A stretch of 64,000 bases of DNA from Acidobacteriota bacterium (lineage in GTDB: Bacteria; Acidobacteriota; Thermoanaerobaculia; UBA5066), in the NCBI GenBank assembly GCA_008363385.1, contig RHKY01000007.1, positions 102,701-166,700 of the forward strand, given 5' to 3'. Numbering within the stretch: position 1 is the first letter of the stretch; each line of letters starts with the position of its first letter. The position numbers and the translations under genes were made by a program. This document shows positions 9,215 to 17,878 of this stretch, piece by piece. A model generated the notes under the pieces. It was not told where the DNA came from, did no database searches, and saw only the letters and a list, made by a program, of their open reading frames with translations.

Positions 9215-9826
9215 GTGCGCTCCTGCGTCCGGTCCTTCCCCGTGGTCTTGCCGGGACCCCCGGCGCGGTATCGGTACATGGCGCCGCCGCGGAGAAGGTG
9301 GGGGCCGGCGAGGAGCCTGGCGCTTGCCGTCGGGCTCCTCGCCTTCGCGGTCTGGGTGGTGGCGACGGTTGGTGTCGAGGCGCCGTCTCCCGAGCCCGTG
9401 GTTCCGGAACGGCACCACCGCGATCAGCCCCGTCACGAGGAGAAGACCGGCGCGACCGACCCGGCGCCGGCCGACGACCCGGAGCTTTCGGCCTTCAAGG
9501 CGTACATCGCCGAGTTCAACCGCCGCGCCTACGCCGGGACCTTCCCAGTGGACCGGCTGAAGGTGGGCTGGCAGTGGTACCCGGGGAACGAGCCTGCTTA
9601 CGCCTACGCCACGGTGACGGACGGCGACCCGGCGATCTACCTGGTCCCGAACCAGTACGTCTGGGACCGGGCCTGGAATCGTCAGGTCGCCGCCCACGAG
9701 ATGTCCCACCTCGCCGTCGGTCTCGAGCGAGACCACGACGCCGTGTTCCAGCGCGAGCTGCGGCGGGTCCTGAGCGGCAGGGTCGTGAAGACGTTCGGGC
9801 AGGTCCGGGCCGGGTCCGGGTGGTGA
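9215..9826 (+). CDS. Membrane-anchored SprT-like zinc metallopeptidase
   Basis: A 203-residue protein from GTG 9215; ATG 9278 is an alternative. A transmembrane helix at about 33-53 is followed by a charged linker and a zincin domain. AAHEMSH at 159-165 gives the HExxH zinc site (His161, Glu162, His165). His174 in ERDHDAVF is the likely third ligand, which is the SprT/wrlM arrangement. The catalytic part would face the periplasm if the N-terminus is inside. It is 3 bp after the tubulin-like gene and overlaps the next gene by 4 bp (GTGA), so it belongs to the same operon. Confidence 0.8.
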   Translation: MRSCVRSFPVVLPGPPARYRYMAPPRRRWGPARSLALAVGLLAFAVWVVATVGVEAPSPEPVVPERHHRDQPRHEEKTGATDPAPADDPELSAFKAYIAEFNRRAYAGTFPVDRLKVGWQWYPGNEPAYAYATVTDGDPAIYLVPNQYVWDRAWNRQVAAHEMSHLAVGLERDHDAVFQRELRRVLSGRVVKTFGQVRAGSGW

Positions 9827-10074
9827 GGGTGGCGATCGAGATGAACACCGTCAGCTCGCCGACCAGGGCCTGCATCGTCGTCTCGATCCCCGCCAAGGCC
9901 GCCATGGGGAAGACCGGCATCGACCCGCCCGTCGACCCCGGCTGGCTCGTCGTCGGCAGCAACTACATGTTCTACGTCAGCCCGATCCACCACGCCGTCC
10001 CGGACGGCTACGGCGACTACTCCGTCTACCCGGTCGATAACGTGATCAGCGACCAGTCCCGTGGCGCCGCCTGA
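9823..10074 (+). CDS. Small conserved-looking protein in the tubulin-like operon
   Basis: An 83-residue protein from a GTG that overlaps the zincin stop (GTGA). It contains a hydrophobic beta-like strand (ACIVVSIPA) and an aromatic C-terminal half (NYMFYVSPIHH, DGYGDYSVYPVD). No signal peptide, cysteine motif or helix-turn-helix is present and I do not recognise the family. The overlap with its neighbour and GC-rich third positions support it being a gene. Confidence 0.65.
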   Translation: MRVAIEMNTVSSPTRACIVVSIPAKAAMGKTGIDPPVDPGWLVVGSNYMFYVSPIHHAVPDGYGDYSVYPVDNVISDQSRGAA

Positions 10075-10095
10075 TCACCGAAGGAGGAGGAGAAG

Positions 10096-10302
10096 ATGAA
10101 GACGAGCACGGTCACCATCAAGGTCGAGGGGGCCTTCCCCTACACCGAGTCGATCCAGGTCCCGGACGAGCGGATCGCCTCTTGCCTGCGCGAGGTGCGT
10201 GAGACCCTCGAGAGGCACGGCGCGTCCTCCCGCGGCAGGAGGAAGGCCGCGACGGTCGAGGGTGAGGCGCCCGCCGAGGAGACGGCCGGGAACGAGGCGT
10301 AG
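10096..10302 (+). CDS. Small acidic-tailed protein of unknown function
   Basis: A 68-residue protein preceded by a strong Shine-Dalgarno (AAGGAGGAGG, 10081-10090), the best in the operon. It starts with two short beta strands (TVTIKVEG, YTESIQVP), then a helix (ERIASCLREVRETLERHG), then a Glu/Ala-rich tail. The beta-beta-alpha pattern fits a small adaptor or DNA-binding protein, but nothing decides this. The strong ribosome site suggests it is made in excess over its neighbours. Confidence 0.7.
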   Translation: MKTSTVTIKVEGAFPYTESIQVPDERIASCLREVRETLERHGASSRGRRKAATVEGEAPAEETAGNEA

Positions 10303-10306
10303 GCCG

Positions 10307-10693
10307 ATGTCGTGGCTCATCGGCAACCTGATCGCGCTCGCCACGATCCTGCTGGCCGTCAGCCTGCCCTTCGGCAAGTCCGGCGTCGGGCGGGCGCTCC
10401 GCCAGTGGGCGCTCGCCGCCTTCCTCGGCGCGCTGCTTCCCTCCGTCGCGTGCGGCCTCCTGCGGCAGGTGTCACCGGGCGGCGGAGCCGGCAGGCCCGG
10501 CGGGAGCCCGCTCGGTGCCCTTCTCGGCCTCGCCTTCCTCTCGTGCCTGGCCTACGTCATCCTGAAGGTCCGCGCGCGCTTCGCCCGTCCGGCGCGCGAC
10601 GCGTGGACCGAGTATGTCGGCCAGCGCTCGAGCGGCAAGCGGGTCGTCGACGACAGGGACCGCGGCCGGCGGGATGACACCTTCCCCCTATAG
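10307..10693 (+). CDS. Two-helix membrane protein
   Basis: A 128-residue protein, ATG 10307, starting 4 bp after the previous stop. Hydrophobic segments lie at about 4-22 (LIGNLIALATILLAVSLPF) and 32-50, with a third weaker one near 70-85 (LGALLGLAFLSCLAYVIL). A charged cytoplasmic tail follows. This is the layout of small membrane partners encoded just before conjugation-type ATPases, such as TraD/VirD4 anchors. The next gene encodes such an ATPase without membrane helices of its own, so this protein may recruit it to the membrane (inference). Confidence 0.72.
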   Translation: MSWLIGNLIALATILLAVSLPFGKSGVGRALRQWALAAFLGALLPSVACGLLRQVSPGGGAGRPGGSPLGALLGLAFLSCLAYVILKVRARFARPARDAWTEYVGQRSSGKRVVDDRDRGRRDDTFPL

Positions 10694-10701
10694 GCGGCTC
10701 G

Positions 10702-12306
10702 GTGGCGATCATCGACTTCGCGCTCTGGCTCGGCCGGCACCGCGACCGAGAGCGTGCCCTGGAGCTGGAGCGCCGTGTGAGGGCGGCGGAGGCCGGGCGC
10801 GAGGACCCGGTCCTCGCCGCGAGGCGCGACCTCGACGCGCCCGACGGCATACGCCTGGGACACCTCGCCGGCCCGGACGCTGGCTTGCGAGTCCCGGTCG
10901 CGGTGCTGTCGCGGGGGGCCCTGATCGTCGGGGCATCCGGGGTCGGGAAGACCTTCTTCCTCGTCTCGCTCATCGACCAGCTCCTGCGCCGCGCCTTCGG
11001 CGTCGACCTGCCGGCGGGCCTCACCCCGCTCCAGCTCGAGCTCGAGCTCGTCGATCCGAAGTCCGAGACCTACCAGCTCGTCTGCCTGGCGCTCGCGGCC
11101 CTCTACCAGCAGGCCGCTCCGGAAGTCCGGGAGCGGATCCGGGACGCCGTCCGGGTCCTCACCTGGTCGCGTGACCGGGTCGCTCCCTTCTGCCCGTACG
11201 ACAACGACGGCTCGGTCTCCGACCCTTTCCACGCCTACCTGCGCTCGAGCGTGGCCGGGACCGCGGGCCCGAACCCGGACACGCCGGCGGTCCTGCAGCT
11301 GCGGTTCATGCTCGACCGGGTCCTCACGGCGCTGCGGTTCCCCCGCAACTACCGCCTCACCTGCCGCTTCCTCACGGAACCCGCGTTCCGCTCCCGCCTC
11401 GTCTCCCGGGTCCCCGACCGAGACGTCCGGGCGTTCTTCGAGGACCTCGAAGCGCGGATCTCGAGGCAGACGATCGCCGCGCTCCTCCGCCGGGTGCAGC
11501 TGGAGCTCTCGTTCCCGGAGGTGAAGCTGGCGCTCGGCATCCCGCCCGCCGCGCTCGAGCGGGTCCTGCCGCGGAGGAAGCCGACGATCGTGCTGGCCGA
11601 CTTCGGGCCGGGGGAGAGCCTGCCGGCGGGCGTCTGCCTCGAGAGGGCGAGCCACCACGTTACGGACACGCTCCGATGGGCGCCGCGGCGCGATCCGTCG
11701 GTCCCGAAGGTCCTCGTCGTCGAGGAGGCCCCGACCCTCATCCGGGGAGCGACGGCGCTGACCGAGCCCCTCTCAGTGGCGGCCCGGACGCTCCGGTCGG
11801 CAGGGGTCGGCGTCTGGTACGTCGCGCAGGACTTCGTCGGTGGCCTCCCGCCGGACCTCGTCCGGACCCTCACCCTGAACTCGTACTGGCAGGCCGTCTT
11901 CCGCTCCGGGAAGGCCGAGGCGGAGTGGATCTGCGGCCACCTTGCCGAGGGCGAGGGGGGCGGCGATCTGGAGCGAAAGGGCGTCGTCAAGCTGGTCGAG
12001 GGGATGCCCGAGCGTCGGCTCTTCTTCCACCAGAAGGGCAAGGTGGCTCTCCCGCTCGCGACGGACGACGTGGCGGTCCTTCCGGCCGAGCGGAAGGCCG
12101 AGCTCCAGGAGCTGTTCGACCGCGAGATCGCCCCGGCGTCGACCATCCCGGCGTCGACGGCCGCCGGGCTGATCGAGGCGTTCGAGGCCGAGGTGGTCGA
12201 CGGGGATTCCGTCCCCTCACCGGCTGACGGGCCGAAGGGGCCGGCCGTCGGGAACCTGTCCGACCTCCTGAAGGTGCTCGGAGGCGAGGACGACGATGTG
12301 GAGTAG
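10702..12306 (+). CDS. P-loop DNA-transport-type ATPase (HerA/TraD-like)
   Basis: A 534-residue protein from GTG 10702. The Walker A motif is GASGVGKT at residues 77-84. The Walker B is VLVVEEAPT with Glu341/Glu342. A Gln-containing strand (WYVAQDFVG) and an Asn/Arg-containing sensor-like segment follow, as in HerA/FtsK-type DNA pumps and conjugation coupling proteins. No transmembrane helix is present; the preceding small membrane protein may serve as anchor. Its 3' end overlaps the zinc-ribbon gene by 11 bp. It could translocate DNA for the mobile element or work with the tubulin-like module; the sequence does not say which. Confidence 0.82.
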   Translation: MAIIDFALWLGRHRDRERALELERRVRAAEAGREDPVLAARRDLDAPDGIRLGHLAGPDAGLRVPVAVLSRGALIVGASGVGKTFFLVSLIDQLLRRAFGVDLPAGLTPLQLELELVDPKSETYQLVCLALAALYQQAAPEVRERIRDAVRVLTWSRDRVAPFCPYDNDGSVSDPFHAYLRSSVAGTAGPNPDTPAVLQLRFMLDRVLTALRFPRNYRLTCRFLTEPAFRSRLVSRVPDRDVRAFFEDLEARISRQTIAALLRRVQLELSFPEVKLALGIPPAALERVLPRRKPTIVLADFGPGESLPAGVCLERASHHVTDTLRWAPRRDPSVPKVLVVEEAPTLIRGATALTEPLSVAARTLRSAGVGVWYVAQDFVGGLPPDLVRTLTLNSYWQAVFRSGKAEAEWICGHLAEGEGGGDLERKGVVKLVEGMPERRLFFHQKGKVALPLATDDVAVLPAERKAELQELFDREIAPASTIPASTAAGLIEAFEAEVVDGDSVPSPADGPKGPAVGNLSDLLKVLGGEDDDVE

Positions 12307-12586
12307 GAGAGCCTTCTTCCTGGCGGCCCTCTACATCCTCGCCGCGCCCGTCTACCTCGTCGTGTGGCTCGCCAGGCTCCCGAAGCTCGTGAGGCGACTT
12401 CGAGTGCTCCGGGCCGGGTGGGTCACGTGCGCGAGCTGCGGGAAGAGAAACCCCCTCAACGTGAAGGCCACGTGCCGCCGCTGCGGCATGACGGAGTACG
12501 GCAACCGTCTCTTCTGCACCCACTGCCGGCAGGTCTCGAAGTGGTTCGACTGCGGCGGCTGCGGCGCGTCGATCAAGGTGCTCTGA
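12296..12586 (+). CDS. Membrane-anchored zinc-ribbon protein
   Basis: A 96-residue protein. An N-terminal transmembrane helix (residues 7-24, FFLAALYILAAPVYLVVW) precedes a basic stretch and then CxxC pairs: CASC, CRRC, CTHC and CGGC. These make two consecutive treble-clef or zinc-ribbon units. It starts inside the end of the ATPase gene, so it is co-translated with it. A membrane-tethered nucleic-acid- or protein-binding ribbon is a reasonable reading, but no enzymatic motif is visible. Confidence 0.8.
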   Translation: MWSRRAFFLAALYILAAPVYLVVWLARLPKLVRRLRVLRAGWVTCASCGKRNPLNVKATCRRCGMTEYGNRLFCTHCRQVSKWFDCGGCGASIKVL

Positions 12587-12702
12587 CCATGAACGCGGCT
12601 TTCACCCTCTGGCGAAAGGAGGTCCCCACTTCCGTCCCAGGTCGCCGCACGACATCCGGACTTCCCGCTCCCCACCCGGGGATCTTCCTCACCACCACCC
12701 CT

Positions 12703-13014
12703 ATGCCAGAACTCATCGGTACCGTGATCCCGAAGAACCAGCGCACCGGCAGGCTCGAGCTGGGCGCGACCGACTGGGCCGAGCTGGCCCGCGTCGTCGA
12801 GCACGACTTCAACGCCGTGCTGCGCTTCGGCGAGGCGGACCCGCCCGGCACGTTCCTGAACGAGCCGATCGACTGCCCCTGCTACACGCTGGCGATCCAG
12901 ACCCTCGACGACACCGACCCGCGTCTGGTGGCGGACGCGGCGATGCCGGTCCTCAACCGGATGATCGAACGGAACATCACGCCCTACCTCCACGACACCG
13001 TGAGGCGCCTGTGA
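12703..13014 (+). CDS. Small protein of unknown function
   Basis: A 103-residue protein from ATG 12703 (MPELIGTVIPK). The reading frame stays open up to an ATG at 12589, which sits right after the zinc-ribbon stop; that longer version adds a low-complexity leader and looks less likely. An AGGAGGT at 12616-12622 has no usable start at the right distance. The protein contains CPCYTLAIQ near the middle and a helical C-terminus (ERNITPYLHDTVRRL). No domain recognised. The chosen start lacks a Shine-Dalgarno, as does the next small gene at 13281. Confidence 0.6.
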   Translation: MPELIGTVIPKNQRTGRLELGATDWAELARVVEHDFNAVLRFGEADPPGTFLNEPIDCPCYTLAIQTLDDTDPRLVADAAMPVLNRMIERNITPYLHDTVRRL

Positions 13015-13047
13015 CCCCGGGGGCCCCTTCGCCCGGGTTGGCTCTGG

Positions 13048-13153
13048 CCCCACCGGCCCTCTGGCCTGCGCGATCAGGCCGGGGCCTCCCCGCTCGAGAT
13101 GTCGAAGCGTGGAGCCCCGGTCCTCCTGGGACCGCGGGGCATGGCCGGTGGGG
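13048..13153 (+). ncRNA. Possible structured RNA (multi-hairpin region)
   Basis: An 11-bp helix, CCCCACCGGCC (13048-13058) with GGCCGGTGGGG (13143-13153), encloses further hairpins. These are GGCCTG/CAGGCC at 13063-13080, a bulged stem CGCTCGA/TCGAAGCG at 91-109 of the same block, and GCCCC-GGTCC/GGACC-GGGGC at 13114-13140. The stretch lies in a 266-bp gap between two small genes. GC content is very high, so hairpins arise easily by chance and strand is assumed from the flanking genes. No known RNA family was recognised. Confidence 0.3.
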
Positions 13154-13280
13154 CACGGGTCAACCTCGCGGCCCCGACTCCGGCACGTGCTTCGAATCCG
13201 ATCTCGCCTGGGAGGAGCTCTCCGCCCAGGGAGTCCGCCCGCACCCGCTGCCGTTCCCGGTCCTTCCCTCTTCAACCCCG

Positions 13281-13601
13281 ATGACCTCCTCCATCACCAT
13301 CGAGCTCCTCGTGCCGCTCTGCGACAACGAGGGCACCCCGTTCCCCGACTCCGCCTTCGCGTCCTTCGAGGATCTCCTCGTCGACCTGGCCGGCGGCTTC
13401 ACGCGCCGCGGCGTCGTCGACGGAGCCTGGAAGGCGCCGGACGGAGCCGTCTACCGCGACCGCTCGCGGCTGTACGCGGTCCAGGTCCCCGAGCCCGACG
13501 CGTCGACCGTCGCCGCGACGATCGACGGGGAGATACGCGGTCGATTCCGGCAGCTCGCCGCGTACCTCTCGCTCAGCCGGACGCTGGCGCTGGCCTCCTG
13601 A
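13281..13601 (+). CDS. Small protein of unknown function
   Basis: A 106-residue protein starting MTSSITIELLVPL. The N-terminal half is beta-rich. A segment rich in Gly and aromatic residues follows (GGFTRRGVVDGAW), then a helical end. The pattern of strand-helix-strand with ALYxVQVP-type segments could fit a ferredoxin-like fold, but I cannot name it. There is no Shine-Dalgarno; upstream lies TTCAACCCCG. Its stop overlaps the following start (TGATG), indicating co-translation with the replication-relaxation gene. Confidence 0.65.
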   Translation: MTSSITIELLVPLCDNEGTPFPDSAFASFEDLLVDLAGGFTRRGVVDGAWKAPDGAVYRDRSRLYAVQVPEPDASTVAATIDGEIRGRFRQLAAYLSLSRTLALAS

Positions 13602-14506
13602 TGCGGGAGACTCCTTCCCAGGCGGGCGCCGACCCGGAGGTGCCCGACCCGATGGCCCCCGGGGAGCCGCGCGACGGGGCGTCGCCCCCTCCCGGCTCCC
13701 ACGCGGGACCCGCCGGACGGTCGGGCACCTCCGGCCCCCGGCGATCCCCCCGCGATCCTCGCGTTCCCTGGACGTTGACGGATCGCGACCTCCAGGCCCT
13801 CGCGCGAGTCGGCCGGGCTTTCGAGCTCGCCCAGTACCAGCTGCACGAGTGGGTCTTCCCCGGCCGTGTCGAGTCCATCGTGTCGCGCTTCGTGCACAGG
13901 ATGGCCGAGCGGGGCCTCCTCGCGGTCGACCGGCTGGGAAACGGGACCGGGATGAACCGCCTCCGGCTCACTGCGAGGGGGCGCGGCGCGGTCGTGGCGG
14001 CGGGCGTCGCGACCGAGGGCGAGCTGTTCGTGCCGCGGTCGTTCGTGGCGCTGAAGGACCTCGCCCACACGTACTGGGTCAACGACGTCTGCCTGGTGCT
14101 CGAAACCGCAGCATCCCGCGGCTTCGACACGGTCCGTCCGGCCTGGGCGCTCCAGCGCGCCTTTGTGCCGCCCCCGGCGGCGATCCCGGACGTCCTGGCT
14201 GTCCGGCGACCTCGGCCGGGCGACGCCGGCCTTGCGCTCGCCATCGAGGTCGACCTCGGGGGCGAGCGGCTGAAGACGACCTTCGTGCCGAAGCTGACCT
14301 CCCTCGCCGGTCTTCTGGCCACTTGGGCCGGGGGTGTCCCGGCGGGGATCGTCGTCTTCACTCGTGGCGTGGGGAGGGCGGAGGCGCTGAAGGCGCAGCT
14401 CGAGGCGGCGGCGTTGCCGGTGCCGGCTGCGGTCGAATTGCTGCCGGTCGAGGTCGCACGGCCGGGGCTGAAGGCGCTCCGGGTGCTTCTGCGTACTGCG
14501 CTGTAG
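13601..14506 (+). CDS. Replication-relaxation-family-like protein
   Basis: A 301-residue protein. The first 60 residues are Pro/Gly/Ser-rich and probably disordered. A winged-helix region follows (LTDRDLQALARVGRAFELAQYQLHEWVF...), then RLRLTARGRGAV, and then a nuclease-like part with an acidic-hydrophobic strand (LALAIEVDLG) and basic residues. This is the layout of replication-relaxation (Replic_Relax) proteins of mobile elements, proposed to act in plasmid or element DNA processing. A second, more diverged member is encoded at 28139-29407. It closes the operon that starts near 4777. Confidence 0.68.
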   Translation: MRETPSQAGADPEVPDPMAPGEPRDGASPPPGSHAGPAGRSGTSGPRRSPRDPRVPWTLTDRDLQALARVGRAFELAQYQLHEWVFPGRVESIVSRFVHRMAERGLLAVDRLGNGTGMNRLRLTARGRGAVVAAGVATEGELFVPRSFVALKDLAHTYWVNDVCLVLETAASRGFDTVRPAWALQRAFVPPPAAIPDVLAVRRPRPGDAGLALAIEVDLGGERLKTTFVPKLTSLAGLLATWAGGVPAGIVVFTRGVGRAEALKAQLEAAALPVPAAVELLPVEVARPGLKALRVLLRTAL

Positions 14507-15029
14507 GGCGCCTTGGGTGCGTAATCGAGGTGCGAAGACGAGTTCGCGGGGCGGGCAGGGGATGTTGTGCCGGTGCAGCGAGTTGTGACGATGGGTGGCC
14601 CCGGGGGTTCTCACGCGGGGAATCGACTCTGTCGAGCCGCCGAGCCTCGCACAGGGTGTCGGTTTCCCTGGACGTTCTCCTCGAAAGTCGCTCCCGGTTC
14701 CGCCATGATCGCCGGCCCCCGCCGGGGCCGGCGGGGCATGCCGGTCCAAGCTCCTGCTCTACACGATGACCGACCAACCCGGATCAGGGTCCGGCTCGAG
14801 GACGAGGCGTTCTTGCCGTTGACCGGCCGGAGGTCAAGAGCTCGGCGAGACGTTTCACGGTAGGGGCGGTCCGCGAGATTCCGAGCCCCGTCGTTCTTGC
14901 GGTCGTGATGGTCGACGCCTCGGCGCTGCAGCGGGCACCGTCAGCGCGGTCAGACGAGGGGCAGACCCTGGCCTGCGCTGCAGGCCTCCAGTAGCATGAG
15001 AGCGTCATGACCTACGAGACACGCCGCCT
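14507..15029 (+). other. Gene-free stretch before the RM operon
   Basis: No convincing coding frame is seen on either strand. The composition is less GC-biased than the flanking genes. It probably contains the 3' end signals of the upstream operon and the promoter of hsdM, but no clear -35/-10 pair or terminator hairpin could be picked by eye. Confidence 0.5.
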
Positions 15030-16592
15030 ATGAACCGTGCCGGAAACGACCTCGAGAAGACCCTCTGGGACGCCGCGAACCAGCTCTGGACGAACACGAA
15101 GCTGAAGCCCTCGGAGTACTCCGCGCCGGTGCTCGGGCTCATCTTCCTGCGCTTCGCTGAGCAGCGCTTCGCCGCCGCCGAGGCGAAGATCCAGAAGGCG
15201 GCAACCGGCCGGCGGAGGATCGGGAAGGTCGACTACCTGGCCGAGGGCGTCGTCTACCTCCCCCCGGAGGCCCGATTCGGCGCACTCCTCGCCCTGCCGG
15301 AGGGGGCGAACCTCGGGAAGGCGATCAACGACGCCATGAAGGCGATCGAGGCCGAGAACGACGACCTGAAGGGCGTCCTGCCGAAGACGTACACCGCCTT
15401 CGAGAATCGCACCCTGGTCGGGCTCCTGAAGCTGATGAACTCGCTCCCGCCCGACATCGAGGGCGACGCCTTCGGGAAGATCTACGAGTACTTCCTCGGG
15501 AACTTCGCGATGAGCGAGGGGCAGAAGGGCGGCGAGTTCTTCACCCCGACGTCGCTCGTCCGGCTCATCGTGAGCGTCATCGAGCCGTTCCACGGGGCGA
15601 TCTACGACCCGGCCTGCGGGTCGGGCGGCATGTTCGTCCAGTCGGCCCACTTCGTGGAGAACCACCGGAAGAACCCGAACGCCGAGATCATGGTCTACGG
15701 CCAGGAGCGGGTCGCCGAGACGGTCAAGCTTTGCAGGATGAACCTCGCGGTCCACGGCCTCACCGGCGACATCCGCGAGGTGACGTCGTCGTTCTACGAG
15801 GACCTCCACGGCTCGCCGGGGAAGTTCGACTTCGTCATGGCGAATCCCCCGTTCAACCAGAAGGGCGTGAACAAGGACCGCCTGAAGGACGATCGGGCGC
15901 GCTTCCCGCTCGGGATGCCGTCCGTCGACAGCGCGAACTACCTCTGGATTCAGCTCTTCTACTCGTCACTGAACGCGAAGGGGCGGGCGGGCTTCGTCAT
16001 GGCGAACTCGGCAGCCGACGCCAGGGGGAGCGAGCAGGAGATCCGGCGGAAGCTCATCGAAGACCGCTCCGTCGACGTCATCGTCTCGATCAGCCCGAAC
16101 TTCTTCTACACGGTGACGCTCCCCTGCACGCTCTGGTTCTTCGACCGCGGCAAGAAGAAGTCGCCCCGGAGGGACCAGGTGCTCTTCCTCGACGCGAGGA
16201 ACGTCTTCCGCCAGCTCGACCGCGCGCACCGCGACTTCACGCCGGAGCAGGTCGAGTTCCTCGCCAACATCGTGCGGCTCTATCGCGGGGAGGAGCCGGA
16301 GTTCCTCGTTCCCGAGAGCAAGGCCCTCCTGAAGGAGAAGCTCCCGAAGCTGAAGTACGCGGACGTGCAGGGCCTCTGCAGGGTGGCGACGATCGTCGAG
16401 ATAGAGGGCCAGGGCTGGAGCCTGAATCCAGGGCGGTACGTCGGCGTCTCCGATCGTCCTGCCGAGGATTTCGATTTCGCTGAGAGGCTCGAGGAGCTGA
16501 ACGAGGAGCTGGAGCGACTGAACGGCGAGGCGCGAGAGCTCGAGGACAGGATCGCCGAGAACGTCGCGTCCCTTTTGACCGGACAGCCGTGA
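15030..16592 (+). CDS. hsdM: Type I restriction-modification methyltransferase subunit HsdM
   Basis: A 520-residue N6-adenine methyltransferase, the modification subunit of a type I RM complex (M2S for methylation, R2M2S for cutting). The N-terminal HsdM helical domain ([13 protein letters not shown]) is followed by the MTase fold. The SAM-binding motif is [10 protein letters not shown] from residue 193 and the catalytic motif is NPPF at 272-275. The length is normal. The C-terminus ends in a coiled coil ([18 protein letters not shown]) that should contact HsdS. The stop overlaps the HsdS GTG start by 4 bp (GTGA), so the two are translationally coupled. Confidence 0.97.
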   Translation: MNRAGNDLEKTLWDAANQLWTNTKLKPSEYSAPVLGLIFLRFAEQRFAAAEAKIQKAATGRRRIGKVDYLAEGVVYLPPEARFGALLALPEGANLGKAINDAMKAIEAENDDLKGVLPKTYTAFENRTLVGLLKLMNSLPPDIEGDAFGKIYEYFLGNFAMSEGQKGGEFFTPTSLVRLIVSVIEPFHGAIYDPACGSGGMFVQSAHFVENHRKNPNAEIMVYGQERVAETVKLCRMNLAVHGLTGDIREVTSSFYEDLHGSPGKFDFVMANPPFNQKGVNKDRLKDDRARFPLGMPSVDSANYLWIQLFYSSLNAKGRAGFVMANSAADARGSEQEIRRKLIEDRSVDVIVSISPNFFYTVTLPCTLWFFDRGKKKSPRRDQVLFLDARNVFRQLDRAHRDFTPEQVEFLANIVRLYRGEEPEFLVPESKALLKEKLPKLKYADVQGLCRVATIVEIEGQGWSLNPGRYVGVSDRPAEDFDFAERLEELNEELERLNGEARELEDRIAENVASLLTGQP

Positions 16593-17878
16593 AACACGTC
16601 GTTCTCCGAGATCTCCTCGCTGAATCAAAGGATGGCGAGTGGGGCAAAGGCGAGGCGTTCCCCGAATCAGTTGAGATGCTCGTGATTCGCGGCACCGATT
16701 TCGAGACAGTTCGCCTGGGCGATTTAGGTGGCGTTCCCATCCGCTTCATTCCAGCCCGGATCGCGCAGCGGAAGACCTTGCAGCCCTTAGATCTGCTGAT
16801 TGAGACGGCCGGAGGTTCCAAGGATCGGTCCACAGGGCGGACTGTTCTCGTGACGCCGGAGCTTCTGTCGCGGGCGTCTCTCCCGGTAACCTGTGCGAGC
16901 TTTAGCCGGTTCCTCAGGATCGACCCCGAGAAGGCAGACCCCCGTTTCATCTTCTGGCTCCTACAGGCTCTCTACGAGGGAGGGCAGATCCGGCAATACC
17001 ACACCCAGCACACCGGAGTCGCGAGGTTCCAGTTCACGACATTCGCGGACCGAGAACCCCTTTCGCTTCCCCCGCTCCCGATCCAACGTCGCGTAGCTTC
17101 AGCGCTCTCGGAATACGACGACCTCATCGAGAACAACACCCGCCGAATCACGATCCTCGAGGAAATGGCGAGAGCGCTCTACCGCGAGTGGTTCCTGGAG
17201 TTCCGATTCCCGGGGCACGAGAAGGTCGAGATGGTGGAATCAGGAGACCGCTCGATCCCGGCTGGGTGGACGATCGAGCGAACGGCGGACGCCTTTGACT
17301 TCTGTGGGGGTGCGACTCCTTCTACGAGCGAGCCGACGTACTGGGAAGGAGGAGCGGTAGTCTGGTACTCGCCCAGTGACCTCACGAAGGCGGGAACCAT
17401 CTTCGTTGCCGAGGGAGAGAAGCGGATTTCCGAGGCTGGGCTAGGCGCGTGCTCTGCCCGTCTCTTCCCACCGTACTCCGTGATGATGACGAGCCGGGCA
17501 ACTCTCGGCGTCCTTGCGATCAACACCGTGGAGGCGTGTACGAACCAGGGATTCATCACCTGCATCCCGAATCCCCGCGTCACCTGTCCCCACCTCTACC
17601 TCTGGCTCGACGCCTCGGCGGCCGAGCTGGAACAGCTTGGTACGGGTGCGACATTCAAGGAGATTACGAAGCGTGCCTTCAGGGAGTTTCCTATCCTGAT
17701 CGCACCGGAGCAGATCGAGCGAGCCTTTCACGCTAAGGTGTGGCCCCTATTCCAGTTCATCGAGAACCTCGTCGCCAAGAACCACAATCTCCGGTCTACC
17801 CGCGACCTGCTTCTGCCGAAGCTCATCTCAGGGGAGGTTGAGATTCCCCTGCCGACCGAGGACCGAAGCGAGCCATGA
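16589..17878 (+). CDS. hsdS: Type I RM specificity subunit HsdS
   Basis: A 429-residue DNA-recognition subunit. It has two target-recognition halves, each followed by a conserved helical spacer: [21 protein letters not shown] at the centre and a C-terminal repeat ending [16 protein letters not shown]. Each half reads one part of a bipartite target, so the complete two-half architecture suggests a functional subunit. Third-position bases are visibly less GC-biased than in hsdM, as expected for frequently exchanged specificity genes. GTG start at 16589; the stop overlaps the next ATG (ATGA). Confidence 0.95.
   Translation: MKHVVLRDLLAESKDGEWGKGEAFPESVEMLVIRGTDFETVRLGDLGGVPIRFIPARIAQRKTLQPLDLLIETAGGSKDRSTGRTVLVTPELLSRASLPVTCASFSRFLRIDPEKADPRFIFWLLQALYEGGQIRQYHTQHTGVARFQFTTFADREPLSLPPLPIQRRVASALSEYDDLIENNTRRITILEEMARALYREWFLEFRFPGHEKVEMVESGDRSIPAGWTIERTADAFDFCGGATPSTSEPTYWEGGAVVWYSPSDLTKAGTIFVAEGEKRISEAGLGACSARLFPPYSVMMTSRATLGVLAINTVEACTNQGFITCIPNPRVTCPHLYLWLDASAAELEQLGTGATFKEITKRAFREFPILIAPEQIERAFHAKVWPLFQFIENLVAKNHNLRSTRDLLLPKLISGEVEIPLPTEDRSEP

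Noticed and set aside
5573-9736. Very long minus-strand open frame opposite the vWA/tubulin-like genes
   Set aside because: It is antisense to clearly coding + strand genes with signal peptide and catalytic motifs. Its product is Arg/Asp/Gly-rich with no domain, as expected of a shadow frame in GC-rich DNA.
10075-10377. Minus-strand 100-residue frame opposite small operon genes
   Set aside because: Opposite a gene with a strong ribosome-binding site; no features of its own.
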